Positions 1 through 6,778 of a stretch of 6,778 nt of DNA are shown here, piece after piece. The stretch's first letter is position 1; every line of letters starts with the position of its first letter. This stretch comes from Erythrobacter sp. (GTDB lineage: Bacteria > Pseudomonadota > Alphaproteobacteria > Sphingomonadales > Sphingomonadaceae): contig DMWU01000236.1 in assembly GCA_003483125.1 (NCBI GenBank), positions 1 through 6,778 on the forward strand, read 5' to 3'. Under the pieces are notes generated by a model, which had not been told where the DNA came from, made no database searches, and saw only the letters and a program-made list of their open reading frames with translations. The translations under genes were made by a program, and so were the position numbers.

Positions 1-96
1 TGGTCGAGGAAGCTGTCGACGGTGACTGTGCCGTGATCGACAGGCTCGTCATTGCGAGAGCGGAATTGCACCTCGTCCGGGCTTGTGCCGATATCC

Positions 97-104
<8 letters not shown>
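1..104 (-). CDS. DUF934 family protein, N-terminal fragment (runs off left edge)
   Basis: Only the first 34 codons are in the window, beginning MDEDIGTSPDEVQFR and reaching VTVDSFLD at the edge. DUF934 proteins are small, of unknown biochemical role, and typically sit directly after the sulfite reductase gene and before or near cysH in alpha- and betaproteobacteria. The acidic start, the 'F-R-x-x-D-E-P' segment and the 'VDSFLD' segment fit what I remember of sphingomonad members. The ATG at 104-102 overlaps the cysI stop by 8 bases, which suggests translational coupling. A second ATG at 100-98 would give a 4-base overlap but lies in another frame, whose product (Arg/Ser/Ala-rich) looks less protein-like. 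The family assignment rests mainly on position plus a short N-terminus, so it is moderate. Confidence 0.62.
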
Positions 105-1730
<1,626 letters not shown>

Positions 1731-1731
<1 letters not shown>

Positions 1732-2027
1732 CAGATCACCCAATTGCCGATATCGGGATCGGCTGGTTTGAGAGTGAGATCGGGGCGCACGGTCGGTCCA
1801 AGGGCGCGAACACGCTCCTTGGTATGGGCCGGACGGATACCATCCTCGTCGCGCGTGGCCTCGATGGGGTAGGGCAGGTTTACGTTGCGGGCGGCCTCTT
1901 CACGCGCGCAGATAGCCTCCGCATCATCGTCTAGAAGGGCAGCGTCATTCACGTGAATTGACCAGGTCTCGCCGGTCCACCAGACAACGGCGCCGCTTTT
2001 CAAATCATTCCCGGTGAGAATGTTCAC
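1731..2027 (-). CDS. DUF2849 domain-containing protein
   Basis: This is a 98-residue soluble protein of the DUF2849 family, whose function is unknown. Recognisable parts are the N-terminus MNILTGNDLKSGAVVWWTG with its paired tryptophans (W16, W17), W22 in TWSIHV, an acidic middle, an EEAARNVN helix near residues 43-50, and the conserved C-terminal stretch HTKERVRALGPTVRPDL (68-84) ending in GNWVI. No signal peptide, membrane segment or cysteine cluster is evident; the single cysteine is C40. It starts with GTG, which overlaps the cobA stop as GTGA. Its own TGA shares one base with the cysI ATG. This position between siroheme synthesis and the siroheme enzyme suggests an accessory role in sulfite reduction, but that is inference from context. 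The family call is from recall of homologues. Confidence 0.85.
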
Positions 2028-2782
2028 TGTGCAATCTCCCGGGCGATCTCTGCGATTGCAGTCTCACCGCGTGCAGCAACATCACCAATCACGATAAGAG
2101 CTGGGCTCTTCACCTTCTCGCGTGAAACCAGGTTGGGAAGCCCAGCTAGTAATCCGCGGAACAGGCGCATTTCTGGGCGCGCAGCATTCTCTATCACCGC
2201 CACGGGCACATCTGGTGCCAGCCCGTCTTCCATCAGCTTTTCGGCAATCTGCGGTGCGGTCTTGACGCCCATATAGATCACAAGGGTGCGGCCCTTGCCT
2301 GCAAGGCCGGACCAGTCCTGGTCAGACAGGCCCTTGCACTGCCCGGCAACAAATGTGACGATCGAAGAGGCATCGCGATGGGTCAGTGCAATCTGTGTGG
2401 CTGCGGCTGCGCCATTCGCTGCGCTGATGCCAGGAACGATCTCCACTGCAACCCCTGCGGCATGGGCGGCCTCAGCCTCTTCGCCGCCGCGGCCAAAAAT
2501 CAAAGGGTCGCCGCCCTTCAGGCGTACAACGTCGCGGCCAGCCATGGCTTCGCGCACCAGCAGCGCGTTTATGTCCGGTTGCGGAAGAGTGTGCTTCGAA
2601 CGCTGCTTTGCGACTGAAATCAACTCTGCGTCGGGGTTTGCCAATGAGAGGATTGCGGGACCAACCAGTCCATCATGGACGATGATCCGCGCATTTTCGA
2701 TCAGCCTTGCGGCGCGTAGTGTCAGCAGTTCAGGATCGCCAGGGCCCGCGCCAACGAGATAGATTTTGCCGATATTTGCCAT
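2024..2782 (-). CDS. cobA: Uroporphyrinogen-III C-methyltransferase (SUMT)
   Basis: This cytoplasmic, SAM-dependent enzyme methylates uroporphyrinogen III at C2 and C7 to give precorrin-2, the branch point to siroheme (and, in cobalamin makers, to B12). At 252 residues it is a stand-alone SUMT of normal length. The family motifs are all present: VGAGPGDPELLT (10-21), HDG (36-38), RLKGGDPLIFGRG (87-99), PGIS (117-120), LTHR (134-137), YMG (170-172) and IVIGDV (240-245). There is no fused CysG N-terminal dehydrogenase/ferrochelatase domain, so conversion of precorrin-2 to siroheme must be encoded elsewhere. I chose the ATG at 2782 (MANIGKIYLVG). An in-frame TTG at 2791 adds MAR and has an AGG a few bases upstream, so it remains possible. 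Placement before the sulfite reductase points to siroheme supply. The symbol cobA is conventional for this type; cysG is sometimes used. Confidence 0.93.
   Translation of the reverse strand: MANIGKIYLVGAGPGDPELLTLRAARLIENARIIVHDGLVGPAILSLANPDAELISVAKQRSKHTLPQPDINALLVREAMAGRDVVRLKGGDPLIFGRGGEEAEAAHAAGVAVEIVPGISAANGAAAATQIALTHRDASSIVTFVAGQCKGLSDQDWSGLAGKGRTLVIYMGVKTAPQIAEKLMEDGLAPDVPVAVIENAARPEMRLFRGLLAGLPNLVSREKVKSPALIVIGDVAARGETAIAEIAREIAQ
2036..2040 (-). promoter_or_regulatory. Ribosome binding site of the DUF2849 gene
   Basis: On the minus strand GGGAG lies eight bases before the GTG codon at 2027-2025, inside the end of cobA. It supports the GTG start rather than an internal one, and shows that the gene has its own initiation site despite the 4-base overlap. 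Confidence 0.6.
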
Positions 2783-2888
2783 GCGGGCCAAATGGGCCTG
2801 ACCAACTTCACTCGCCAGTGAGAATGGATTGCCACATGGGTAGCTAAGCTATCAGTCGGCCGTATTTGACCACTTAACTACTATAAAT
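2783..2888 (-). promoter_or_regulatory. Intergenic region, probable promoter of cobA-DUF2849-cysI
   Basis: This is the only sizeable gap within the minus-strand gene series, so it is the natural place for a promoter. A TATAGT hexamer (minus strand, 2885-2880) resembles a -10 box, but I find no good -35 partner. Downstream lies an 11-base perfect odd-centred palindrome, tagctaagcta (2841-2851), which could be an operator, and a small TCACT-GGCG-AGTGA hairpin nearer to cobA. No stem followed by a T-run is seen after the channel gene, so read-through from the upstream operon is possible. The promoter is inferred mainly from spacing. Confidence 0.35.
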
Positions 2889-3992
2889 TCAGCCTTTTTT
2901 ATCGATAGATGACAATGTCTCGAGTAACTGATCGAAATGCTTGTTGCCTCGCAAGTTTATATCACGCTGCGGGTAAGGTATCTCGATATCGTTCTCTTGG
3001 AACAAGGTCCAAACTCGCTTCAGCACCTCTGAACGGACGCCGCCTAGCCCGTCTTCAGGGTCTACGATCCAGAAGCGAATTTCGAAATTTACCGAGTTGT
3101 CGCCGAAGCCCATCATCAGCACTCCCGGTGCGGGATTGCTGAGAATACGCGGCGTTTCCTCGGCTGCTTGGTGCATCAGCTTTTCGGCCAGTGCCATGTC
3201 GGTATCGTAGGAAACACCGATGGGCACCTTCACCCGCACATCGCGCGAGCTGTATGACCAATTGACCACCTGATTGACCATCAGGTTTTCATTCGGAATG
3301 AGGTATTCTGTCCTGTCGCGGGTCACCACGGAGATGGCGCGAATGCCTATCTTGCGGATTTGACCGAAGCTTTCATTTCCTGCCTGGTCCGCCACCGATA
3401 TTACGTCACCGGGCTTGATTGACTTGTCCATCAACAGGATCAACCCGGCGATCAGGTTGCCGAAGGTTTTTTGCAGGCCGAAACCAATGGCGAGGCCGAA
3501 TGCACCAGAGAATACCGCAAGTGCGGTGAGGTCTACGCCCATCAGGTCGATGGCGAGGAAAAAGGCAAAGCCCCAGATCAGGATTGTTGCGATCTTCTGC
3601 CCCAGAAGACGCTGGGTATCATCCAGCCGTGTCGCACGACCGAGCAGCCTGCGAGCCAGCTTGCTTGCCAGCCAGGCCAGAATAATGACGAGCAGTATCA
3701 CGCTGGATGAGACGATCCCGTCCCAGAACGAAAATCTTGCTTCGCCAATATTGAGTGCAACACTATCAAGCGTTTCAACAATGGAGCCGACCGTATCGCT
3801 TTGCGATGCGACGACCTCTTTCAATTCGCTAGCAGCGCTGGTCGGGGCTTCGGTGGTGCCATTATCAGCGCCTAAAGTCTCCGCAGCGGTCGGATCGTTA
3901 TCTGCCGCTGCCTCCTGAATGCCGGTTTCTTCTCCACCATCCGCCTCGGTAGTCGGATCCGTTTCAGACTCTGTTACGCTTGCGGCAATCAT
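2889..3992 (-). CDS. MscS-family small-conductance mechanosensitive channel with acidic N-terminal tail
   Basis: This 367-residue inner-membrane channel probably opens under membrane tension to release solutes during osmotic downshock. Three hydrophobic segments are visible at about 90-111, 132-152 and 156-188. The third carries the MscS pore-helix pattern FSGAFGLAIGFGLQ (161-174), followed by NLIAGLILLMDKSIKPGD (179-196). The cytoplasmic beta domain follows (GQIRKIGIRAI, residues 210-220, to LIPNENLMVN, 231-240). The late motif EIPYPQRDI (337-345) is typical. The Arg/Lys-rich loop at about 111-133 predicts cytoplasmic placement, which puts the N-terminus outside. Residues 1-57 have 14 acidic and no basic residues and look disordered. 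The ATG overlaps the metC stop as ATGA and has a G-run ahead of it. The class is certain; the subfamily and any substrate preference are not. Confidence 0.92.
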   Translation of the reverse strand: MIAASVTESETDPTTEADGGEETGIQEAAADNDPTAAETLGADNGTTEAPTSAASELKEVVASQSDTVGSIVETLDSVALNIGEARFSFWDGIVSSSVILLVIILAWLASKLARRLLGRATRLDDTQRLLGQKIATILIWGFAFFLAIDLMGVDLTALAVFSGAFGLAIGFGLQKTFGNLIAGLILLMDKSIKPGDVISVADQAGNESFGQIRKIGIRAISVVTRDRTEYLIPNENLMVNQVVNWSYSSRDVRVKVPIGVSYDTDMALAEKLMHQAAEETPRILSNPAPGVLMMGFGDNSVNFEIRFWIVDPEDGLGGVRSEVLKRVWTLFQENDIEIPYPQRDINLRGNKHFDQLLETLSSIDKKG

Positions 3993-5200
3993 TTGCCCCC
4001 CATCGCTGCAAACCCCTGTTCAAGATCGGCAATCAAGTCAGCCGGGTCTTCCAATCCGATCGATAGACGAATTCCCAGCCGGTTGTCACCATCCACGCCA
4101 TCTGGCGGCCATGCGATGCGATCGCGCATTGGTTTCGGGTCAAATGGGAGGGCAAGGCTTTCATACCCGCCCCAGCTATAGCCGATGCCGAACAGTTCGA
4201 GATTATCGACCAAGCGAGCACGCGCATCCTTATCCCCGCGATTGAGGATGAAGCTGAAAAGGCCGCAGCCACCAGTAAAGTCCCGGGTCCAAATTGCGTG
4301 ACCGGGATCCCCCGGGAGCATTGGGCACAGCACTCGTGCCACTTCGTCCCGTCCTTCAAGCCATTGGCCAATCTTGAGCGCACTCGCGGCTGACCTTTCC
4401 AGCCTCATCTCCATGGTTCTGAGGCCACGCAGGGCAAGCGCTGCATCATCTGGCGAAACGACCTGCCCCAATTGCTGGCTGGTTTGCCTTAGGCGCCGGT
4501 ACCAGCATTCGCCCGCCGTGGCAGAGCCCATCATCAGGTCGGAATGTCCGCCTACATGCTTACTGAGGCTCATCATCGAAATATCACAGCCATGTTCGAG
4601 TGCCGCAAATCCAAGCGGCGAGGCCCAGGTGTTGTCGAGCAGGCTCACAGCATCATGCTCGCGCGCGATCGAGGCAAATTGTGGCACGTCGCACATTTCC
4701 ATTGTCAGGCTGCCCGGACTTTCAAGCCAAACAGCTCGGGGCTTTTCAGCAAACATTTCGCGATAGGCGTCGATATCACATGGGTCAAAAAAGCGATGTT
4801 CGATGCCCAGGCGCTTCAATAGCCCGCGCGCGATATTTCGTGTTGGCTCATAAGAATTGTCGCTCACAAGCAGCAAATCCCCGCTGCGCAACACTGACAG
4901 CAACGCGCCCGTGATCGCGGCAACACCGCTGGGATAGAGCATCGTGCCATGCGCGCCGGGTTCAAGCTTGGTCAGTGCTTCGGCAAGAGCCCATTGCGTC
5001 GGTGCACCTCGACGCCCGTAAAAGAATTCTCCATCGGCGTTGCTCTTTAGTGCGGCAACACGCTCCGCCTCGTTTGCATAGAGATGGGTGCTGGCTCGCC
5101 ATACAGGCGGATTGACAACTGCACCCGTCCATTCGGGCTTGCGCCCGGCCTCAACCAGCTTCGTTGAGGGCTTATGAGGCTTGTCGTCTTTGCCGCTCAT
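3989..5200 (-). CDS. metC: Cystathionine beta-lyase
   Basis: This cytoplasmic PLP enzyme of the Cys/Met metabolism fold-type I family cleaves cystathionine to homocysteine, pyruvate and ammonia in methionine synthesis. Over 403 residues the expected landmarks appear in order: YGRRG (61-65, the Tyr/Arg pair binding the cofactor phosphate of the neighbouring subunit), YPSG (89-92), the stacking tyrosine Y117 in NSYEPT, the pyridine-nitrogen aspartate D189 in LLDNTW, and the Schiff-base lysine K214 in SLSKHVGGHSD. Near the C-terminus are YSWGGYESL (341-349) and the substrate-carboxylate arginine R378 in IRLSIG. The SWGGYESL form is typical of beta-lyases rather than cystathionine gamma-synthase/lyase, and supports the metC call. 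The ATG overlaps the sseA stop as ATGA. A gamma-elimination side activity cannot be excluded. Confidence 0.93.
   Translation of the reverse strand: MSGKDDKPHKPSTKLVEAGRKPEWTGAVVNPPVWRASTHLYANEAERVAALKSNADGEFFYGRRGAPTQWALAEALTKLEPGAHGTMLYPSGVAAITGALLSVLRSGDLLLVSDNSYEPTRNIARGLLKRLGIEHRFFDPCDIDAYREMFAEKPRAVWLESPGSLTMEMCDVPQFASIAREHDAVSLLDNTWASPLGFAALEHGCDISMMSLSKHVGGHSDLMMGSATAGECWYRRLRQTSQQLGQVVSPDDAALALRGLRTMEMRLERSAASALKIGQWLEGRDEVARVLCPMLPGDPGHAIWTRDFTGGCGLFSFILNRGDKDARARLVDNLELFGIGYSWGGYESLALPFDPKPMRDRIAWPPDGVDGDNRLGIRLSIGLEDPADLIADLEQGFAAMGGK
3996..4001 (-). promoter_or_regulatory. Ribosome binding site of the MscS-family gene
   Basis: Six consecutive G on the minus strand, within the last codons of metC, lie three bases before the ATG at 3992. 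The spacing is short, but the run supports this start and hence the long acidic N-terminal tail. There is no internal methionine before residue 151. Confidence 0.45.
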
Positions 5201-6045
5201 TGTTCCACGCTAGTTGCATTAGGTGTTGAAGGGTCGCCGCCCCAGTCGATCCAGCTCCCGTCATAGAGGGCAGTGTCCGGTGCGCCGATCATATCTAGCG
5301 CGAATAGGAGCACGCAGGCGGTTATTCCACTACCGCAGCTGGCAATCACCGGCCGTTGGGGATCGATACCCGCTTCATCAAATAATACGCGCAACTCGTC
5401 CGGCGATTTAAAAGTGCCATCCTCATCGAACAGTCGGAAGAAGGGCATGTTGCACGATCCGGGAATATGCCCGCTAGGCATATTGTGGACCGTATCAACA
5501 AACTCTCCCGAAAAGCGACCTGGATCGCGCGCATCGACGACTTGAGATTCACCGCTTTCGATATTGGCCAGCATGTCTGCCTTGAAACGTATTGATCGGG
5601 GTGCCGAGAGAGCAGGTGTGGACTCTGATGATGCAGCGCTTTCCGCCCCGCTTTCAAGTTCGCGTCCCTCTGTCTTCCATTTGGCAAGGCCACCATCGAG
5701 CATCGCTACATTGTCCAGCCCATGCGCGCAGCACAGATACCAGGCTCGCGCGGCCGTTTTCACCGCGGAATCGTCATAGAAGACGAGCAAGCTATCTGGC
5801 TGCACATTCAGCTTGGCCAACCGCTCTGCCAGTTGCTCGGGACGAGGCAATGCTTGCGGCACTTCGGATTGTTCGTCGACCAGCTCTCTAAGATCGAGAA
5901 AGCGCGCGCCCGGAACATGGCCCTGGGCAAACTCCGCCCGCGCATCGCGCCCCGCGTTGGGCAGGTGCAAACTTGCATCGATCACACCCAAGCGCGCATC
6001 GCGCAAATATTCCGCAAGCCATTCGGTGCTAACAAGGCTTTCCAT
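5197..6045 (-). CDS. sseA: 3-mercaptopyruvate/thiosulfate sulfurtransferase (tandem rhodanese)
   Basis: This 282-residue two-domain rhodanese transfers sulfane sulfur from a donor to thiol acceptors or cyanide through a cysteine persulfide. The N-terminal domain (about 5-125) has HVPGARFLDL (43-52) but no cysteine at the catalytic loop position (YDDSAVKTA), as usual for the inactive repeat. A Ser/Ala/Glu-rich linker spans roughly 131-149. The C-terminal domain (about 155-275) has DARDPGRF (171-178), SGHIPGS (191-197) and the active-site loop CGSGIT with C237. A CGSG-type loop is typical of mercaptopyruvate sulfurtransferases, whereas thiosulfate enzymes usually have CRKG. However, the second substrate arginine of MST is not found where expected, so donor specificity is uncertain. 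The ATG at 6045 lacks a clear Shine-Dalgarno but is the first start in frame. It is the first gene of the operon with metC. Confidence 0.87.
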   Translation of the reverse strand: MESLVSTEWLAEYLRDARLGVIDASLHLPNAGRDARAEFAQGHVPGARFLDLRELVDEQSEVPQALPRPEQLAERLAKLNVQPDSLLVFYDDSAVKTAARAWYLCCAHGLDNVAMLDGGLAKWKTEGRELESGAESAASSESTPALSAPRSIRFKADMLANIESGESQVVDARDPGRFSGEFVDTVHNMPSGHIPGSCNMPFFRLFDEDGTFKSPDELRVLFDEAGIDPQRPVIASCGSGITACVLLFALDMIGAPDTALYDGSWIDWGGDPSTPNATSVEQ

Positions 6046-6061
6046 GTGCTTAAGACTAGCC

Positions 6062-6074
6062 GCCCCGATGGGGC
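6062..6074. other. Short GC-rich inverted repeat in the sseA leader
   Basis: gcccc-gat-ggggc is a perfect 5-bp stem with a 3-base loop, ending 16 bases before the sseA start codon. There is no following T-run in either direction, so it is not a canonical terminator. If transcribed in the sseA mRNA it would form close to the ribosome entry site. Confidence 0.4.
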
Positions 6075-6184
6075 ACGTCGAGAGGGGCCGTAACGATCAA
6101 TCGAGGGCGCGAGCATTGCCATAAAGGCTGTAAGCAGGGTTAGATATCTGCGCATATCCATCTAATTGACCGTCAGTCGCCCTG

Positions 6185-6205
6185 GGCGCTGAATAGGCGC
6201 TGAAT
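6185..6205. repeat. Tandem 10-bp direct repeat with 11-bp period
   Basis: ggcgctgaat occurs twice without mismatch (6185-6194 and 6196-6205), separated by one base, so the copies lie on the same face of the helix. It sits 56 bases before the queF start and about 140 bases before the sseA start. This geometry resembles operators of OmpR/PhoB-type regulators, although the bases are not a Pho box. It may also be a chance short duplication. Confidence 0.55.
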
Positions 6206-6261
6206 TGCGAGGTAGCAGTCGATGACTTGCATCGTGGGCCAGATCACGGCAACAGCGCTGC

Positions 6262-6720
6262 ATGAGTGACACACCTCAAACACTGCATCTCGGCCAGGAT
6301 TCGTCGCTGCCTGCATCGCCCCAAGAGGCGGAGCTGGACTATGTGCCTAATCCGCGTGCCGGCTCCTTTTATCTGGTCCGTTTTGCTGCGCCGGAATTTA
6401 CATCGCTCTGCCCGGTGACCGGTCAGCCCGATTTCGCGCATCTTGTGATCGATTATGCGCCGGATGAATCCATTGTTGAATCAAAGAGTCTGAAGCTCTT
6501 CCTGGGCAGTTTTCGAAACCACAGCGGCTTTCACGAGGATGTGACCGTGGGTATCGGCCAGCGCTTGTTCGACGAGATGAAGCCCAAATGGCTGAGGATT
6601 GGCGGGTATTGGGATCCGCGTGGCGGCATACCCATCGATGTATTCTGGCAGAGCGGCGAGGTACCCAGTGGACTGTGGGTGCCTGATCAAGGCGTCGCAA
6701 GCTATCGTGGGCGCGGCTAG
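6262..6720 (+). CDS. queF: NADPH-dependent 7-cyano-7-deazaguanine reductase (preQ0 reductase)
   Basis: This cytoplasmic enzyme reduces the nitrile of preQ0 to the aminomethyl of preQ1 in queuosine biosynthesis, a rare four-electron nitrile reduction using two NADPH. At 152 residues it is the short, single-domain form. The catalytic cysteine C50 lies in [15 protein letters not shown] with D57. The QueF signature ESKSLKLF (73-80) follows, then GSFRNH and FHE (H91, E92). The C50/D57/H91/E92 set keeps the same spacing as C55/D62/H96/E97 of the Bacillus subtilis enzyme. The ATG at 6262 is the first possible start, with an in-frame TGA at 6223, but no clear Shine-Dalgarno precedes it. It is the only plus-strand gene, divergent from sseA and convergent with the tRNA. 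It has no functional link to the sulfur genes that I can see. Confidence 0.95.
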   Translation: MSDTPQTLHLGQDSSLPASPQEAELDYVPNPRAGSFYLVRFAAPEFTSLCPVTGQPDFAHLVIDYAPDESIVESKSLKLFLGSFRNHSGFHEDVTVGIGQRLFDEMKPKWLRIGGYWDPRGGIPIDVFWQSGEVPSGLWVPDQGVASYRGRG

Positions 6721-6730
6721 TTCTCGAAAG

Positions 6731-6778
6731 TGGTGCCGGCTGCAGGAGTCGAACCCGCGACCTGATGATTACAAATCA
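6731..6778 (-). tRNA. tRNA-Thr (anticodon UGU), 3' portion, runs off right edge
   Basis: The minus strand reads the last 48 bases of a tRNA. They comprise the anticodon loop TTTGTAA with anticodon TGT, the 3' side of the anticodon stem (TCATC), a 5-base variable loop (AGGTC), T arm GCGGG-TTCGACT-CCTGC (5 bp, one G-U), acceptor strand AGCCGGC, discriminator A and an encoded CCA (6733-6731). UGU reads ACA threonine codons. The 5' half (acceptor, D arm, start of the anticodon stem) lies beyond the window, so the acceptor pairing cannot be checked here. The CCA end is only 10 bases from the queF stop on the other strand. Confidence 0.93.

Larger units (their letters stand above)
6046..6261. promoter_or_regulatory. 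Divergent intergenic region between sseA and queF
   Basis: These 216 bases must contain the outward promoters for sseA (minus) and queF (plus). On the plus strand TTGACC (6166-6171) followed 17 bases later by CTGAAT (6189-6194) is a possible but weak queF promoter. No convincing minus-strand hexamer pair was found for sseA. The region also contains a 10-base direct repeat, a GC-rich hairpin and a small minus-strand reading frame, treated separately. No known riboswitch core was recognised by eye. Confidence 0.4.

Noticed and set aside
2286..2762. 158-codon plus-strand open frame opposite cobA
   Set aside because: It is antisense to a gene with complete SUMT motifs; the product is Ser/Arg/Pro/Ala-rich with no recognisable domain, as expected from the reverse of a GC-rich gene.
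2889..2900. Run of T on the plus strand (A on the minus) at the end of the channel gene, considered as a terminator
   Set aside because: No stem precedes it in the required orientation, and on the coding strand it is an A-run encoding lysines.
3415..3918. 167-codon plus-strand open frame opposite the MscS-family gene
   Set aside because: Its Ser/Arg/Ala-rich product mirrors the membrane and acidic-tail coding of the real gene; no independent support.
4374..4766. 130-codon plus-strand open frame opposite metC
   Set aside because: Antisense shadow of a gene with all PLP-enzyme landmarks.
6398..6700. 100-codon minus-strand frame opposite queF
   Set aside because: queF on the plus strand has its full catalytic set; the antisense product is Arg/Ser-rich and unrecognisable.
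6731..6778. tRNA-Thr 3' end as an integration (attachment) site for a mobile element
   Set aside because: No integrase, second copy of the tRNA end or foreign-looking genes lie in the window; queF abuts it directly.

Overview
The window looks like ordinary chromosome of an alphaproteobacterium, most likely a sphingomonad of the Erythrobacter type. The reasons are moderate-to-high GC, the protein sequences, and the arrangement of a siroheme-type uroporphyrinogen methyltransferase, a DUF2849 protein, a sulfite reductase and a DUF934 protein in one tight cluster. The organism call is inference from protein style and gene order; no 16S or other marker is present.

Almost everything lies on the minus strand, so the order of transcription runs from high to low coordinates. 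The first unit is sseA (sulfurtransferase), metC (cystathionine beta-lyase) and an MscS-family channel, each joined to the next by a 4-base stop/start overlap. A 106-base gap follows (2783-2888, possible promoter, no convincing terminator). The second unit is cobA (uroporphyrinogen-III C-methyltransferase), a DUF2849 gene, cysI (sulfite/nitrite reductase) and the start of a DUF934 gene that runs off the left edge. These also overlap, by 4, 1 and 8 bases.

The second unit makes functional sense as assimilatory sulfate reduction. CobA makes precorrin-2, the precursor of siroheme, and CysI carries siroheme plus a 4Fe-4S cluster to reduce sulfite to sulfide. The two DUF proteins are probably accessory. 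The first unit handles organic sulfur: MetC splits cystathionine to homocysteine, and SseA moves sulfane sulfur from mercaptopyruvate or a similar donor. The mechanosensitive channel is the odd member.

To the right, a 216-base divergent intergenic region (6046-6261) separates sseA from plus-strand queF (queuosine biosynthesis). It holds an 11-bp-period direct repeat and a short GC-rich hairpin. queF ends only 10 bases from the 3' end of a minus-strand tRNA-Thr(UGU) gene that runs off the right edge.

I see no mobile element, CRISPR array or phage feature, and no clearly new system. The most useful loose ends are the DUF2849 gene coupled to cysI, the channel in the sulfur operon, and an unusual substrate-binding segment in SseA.
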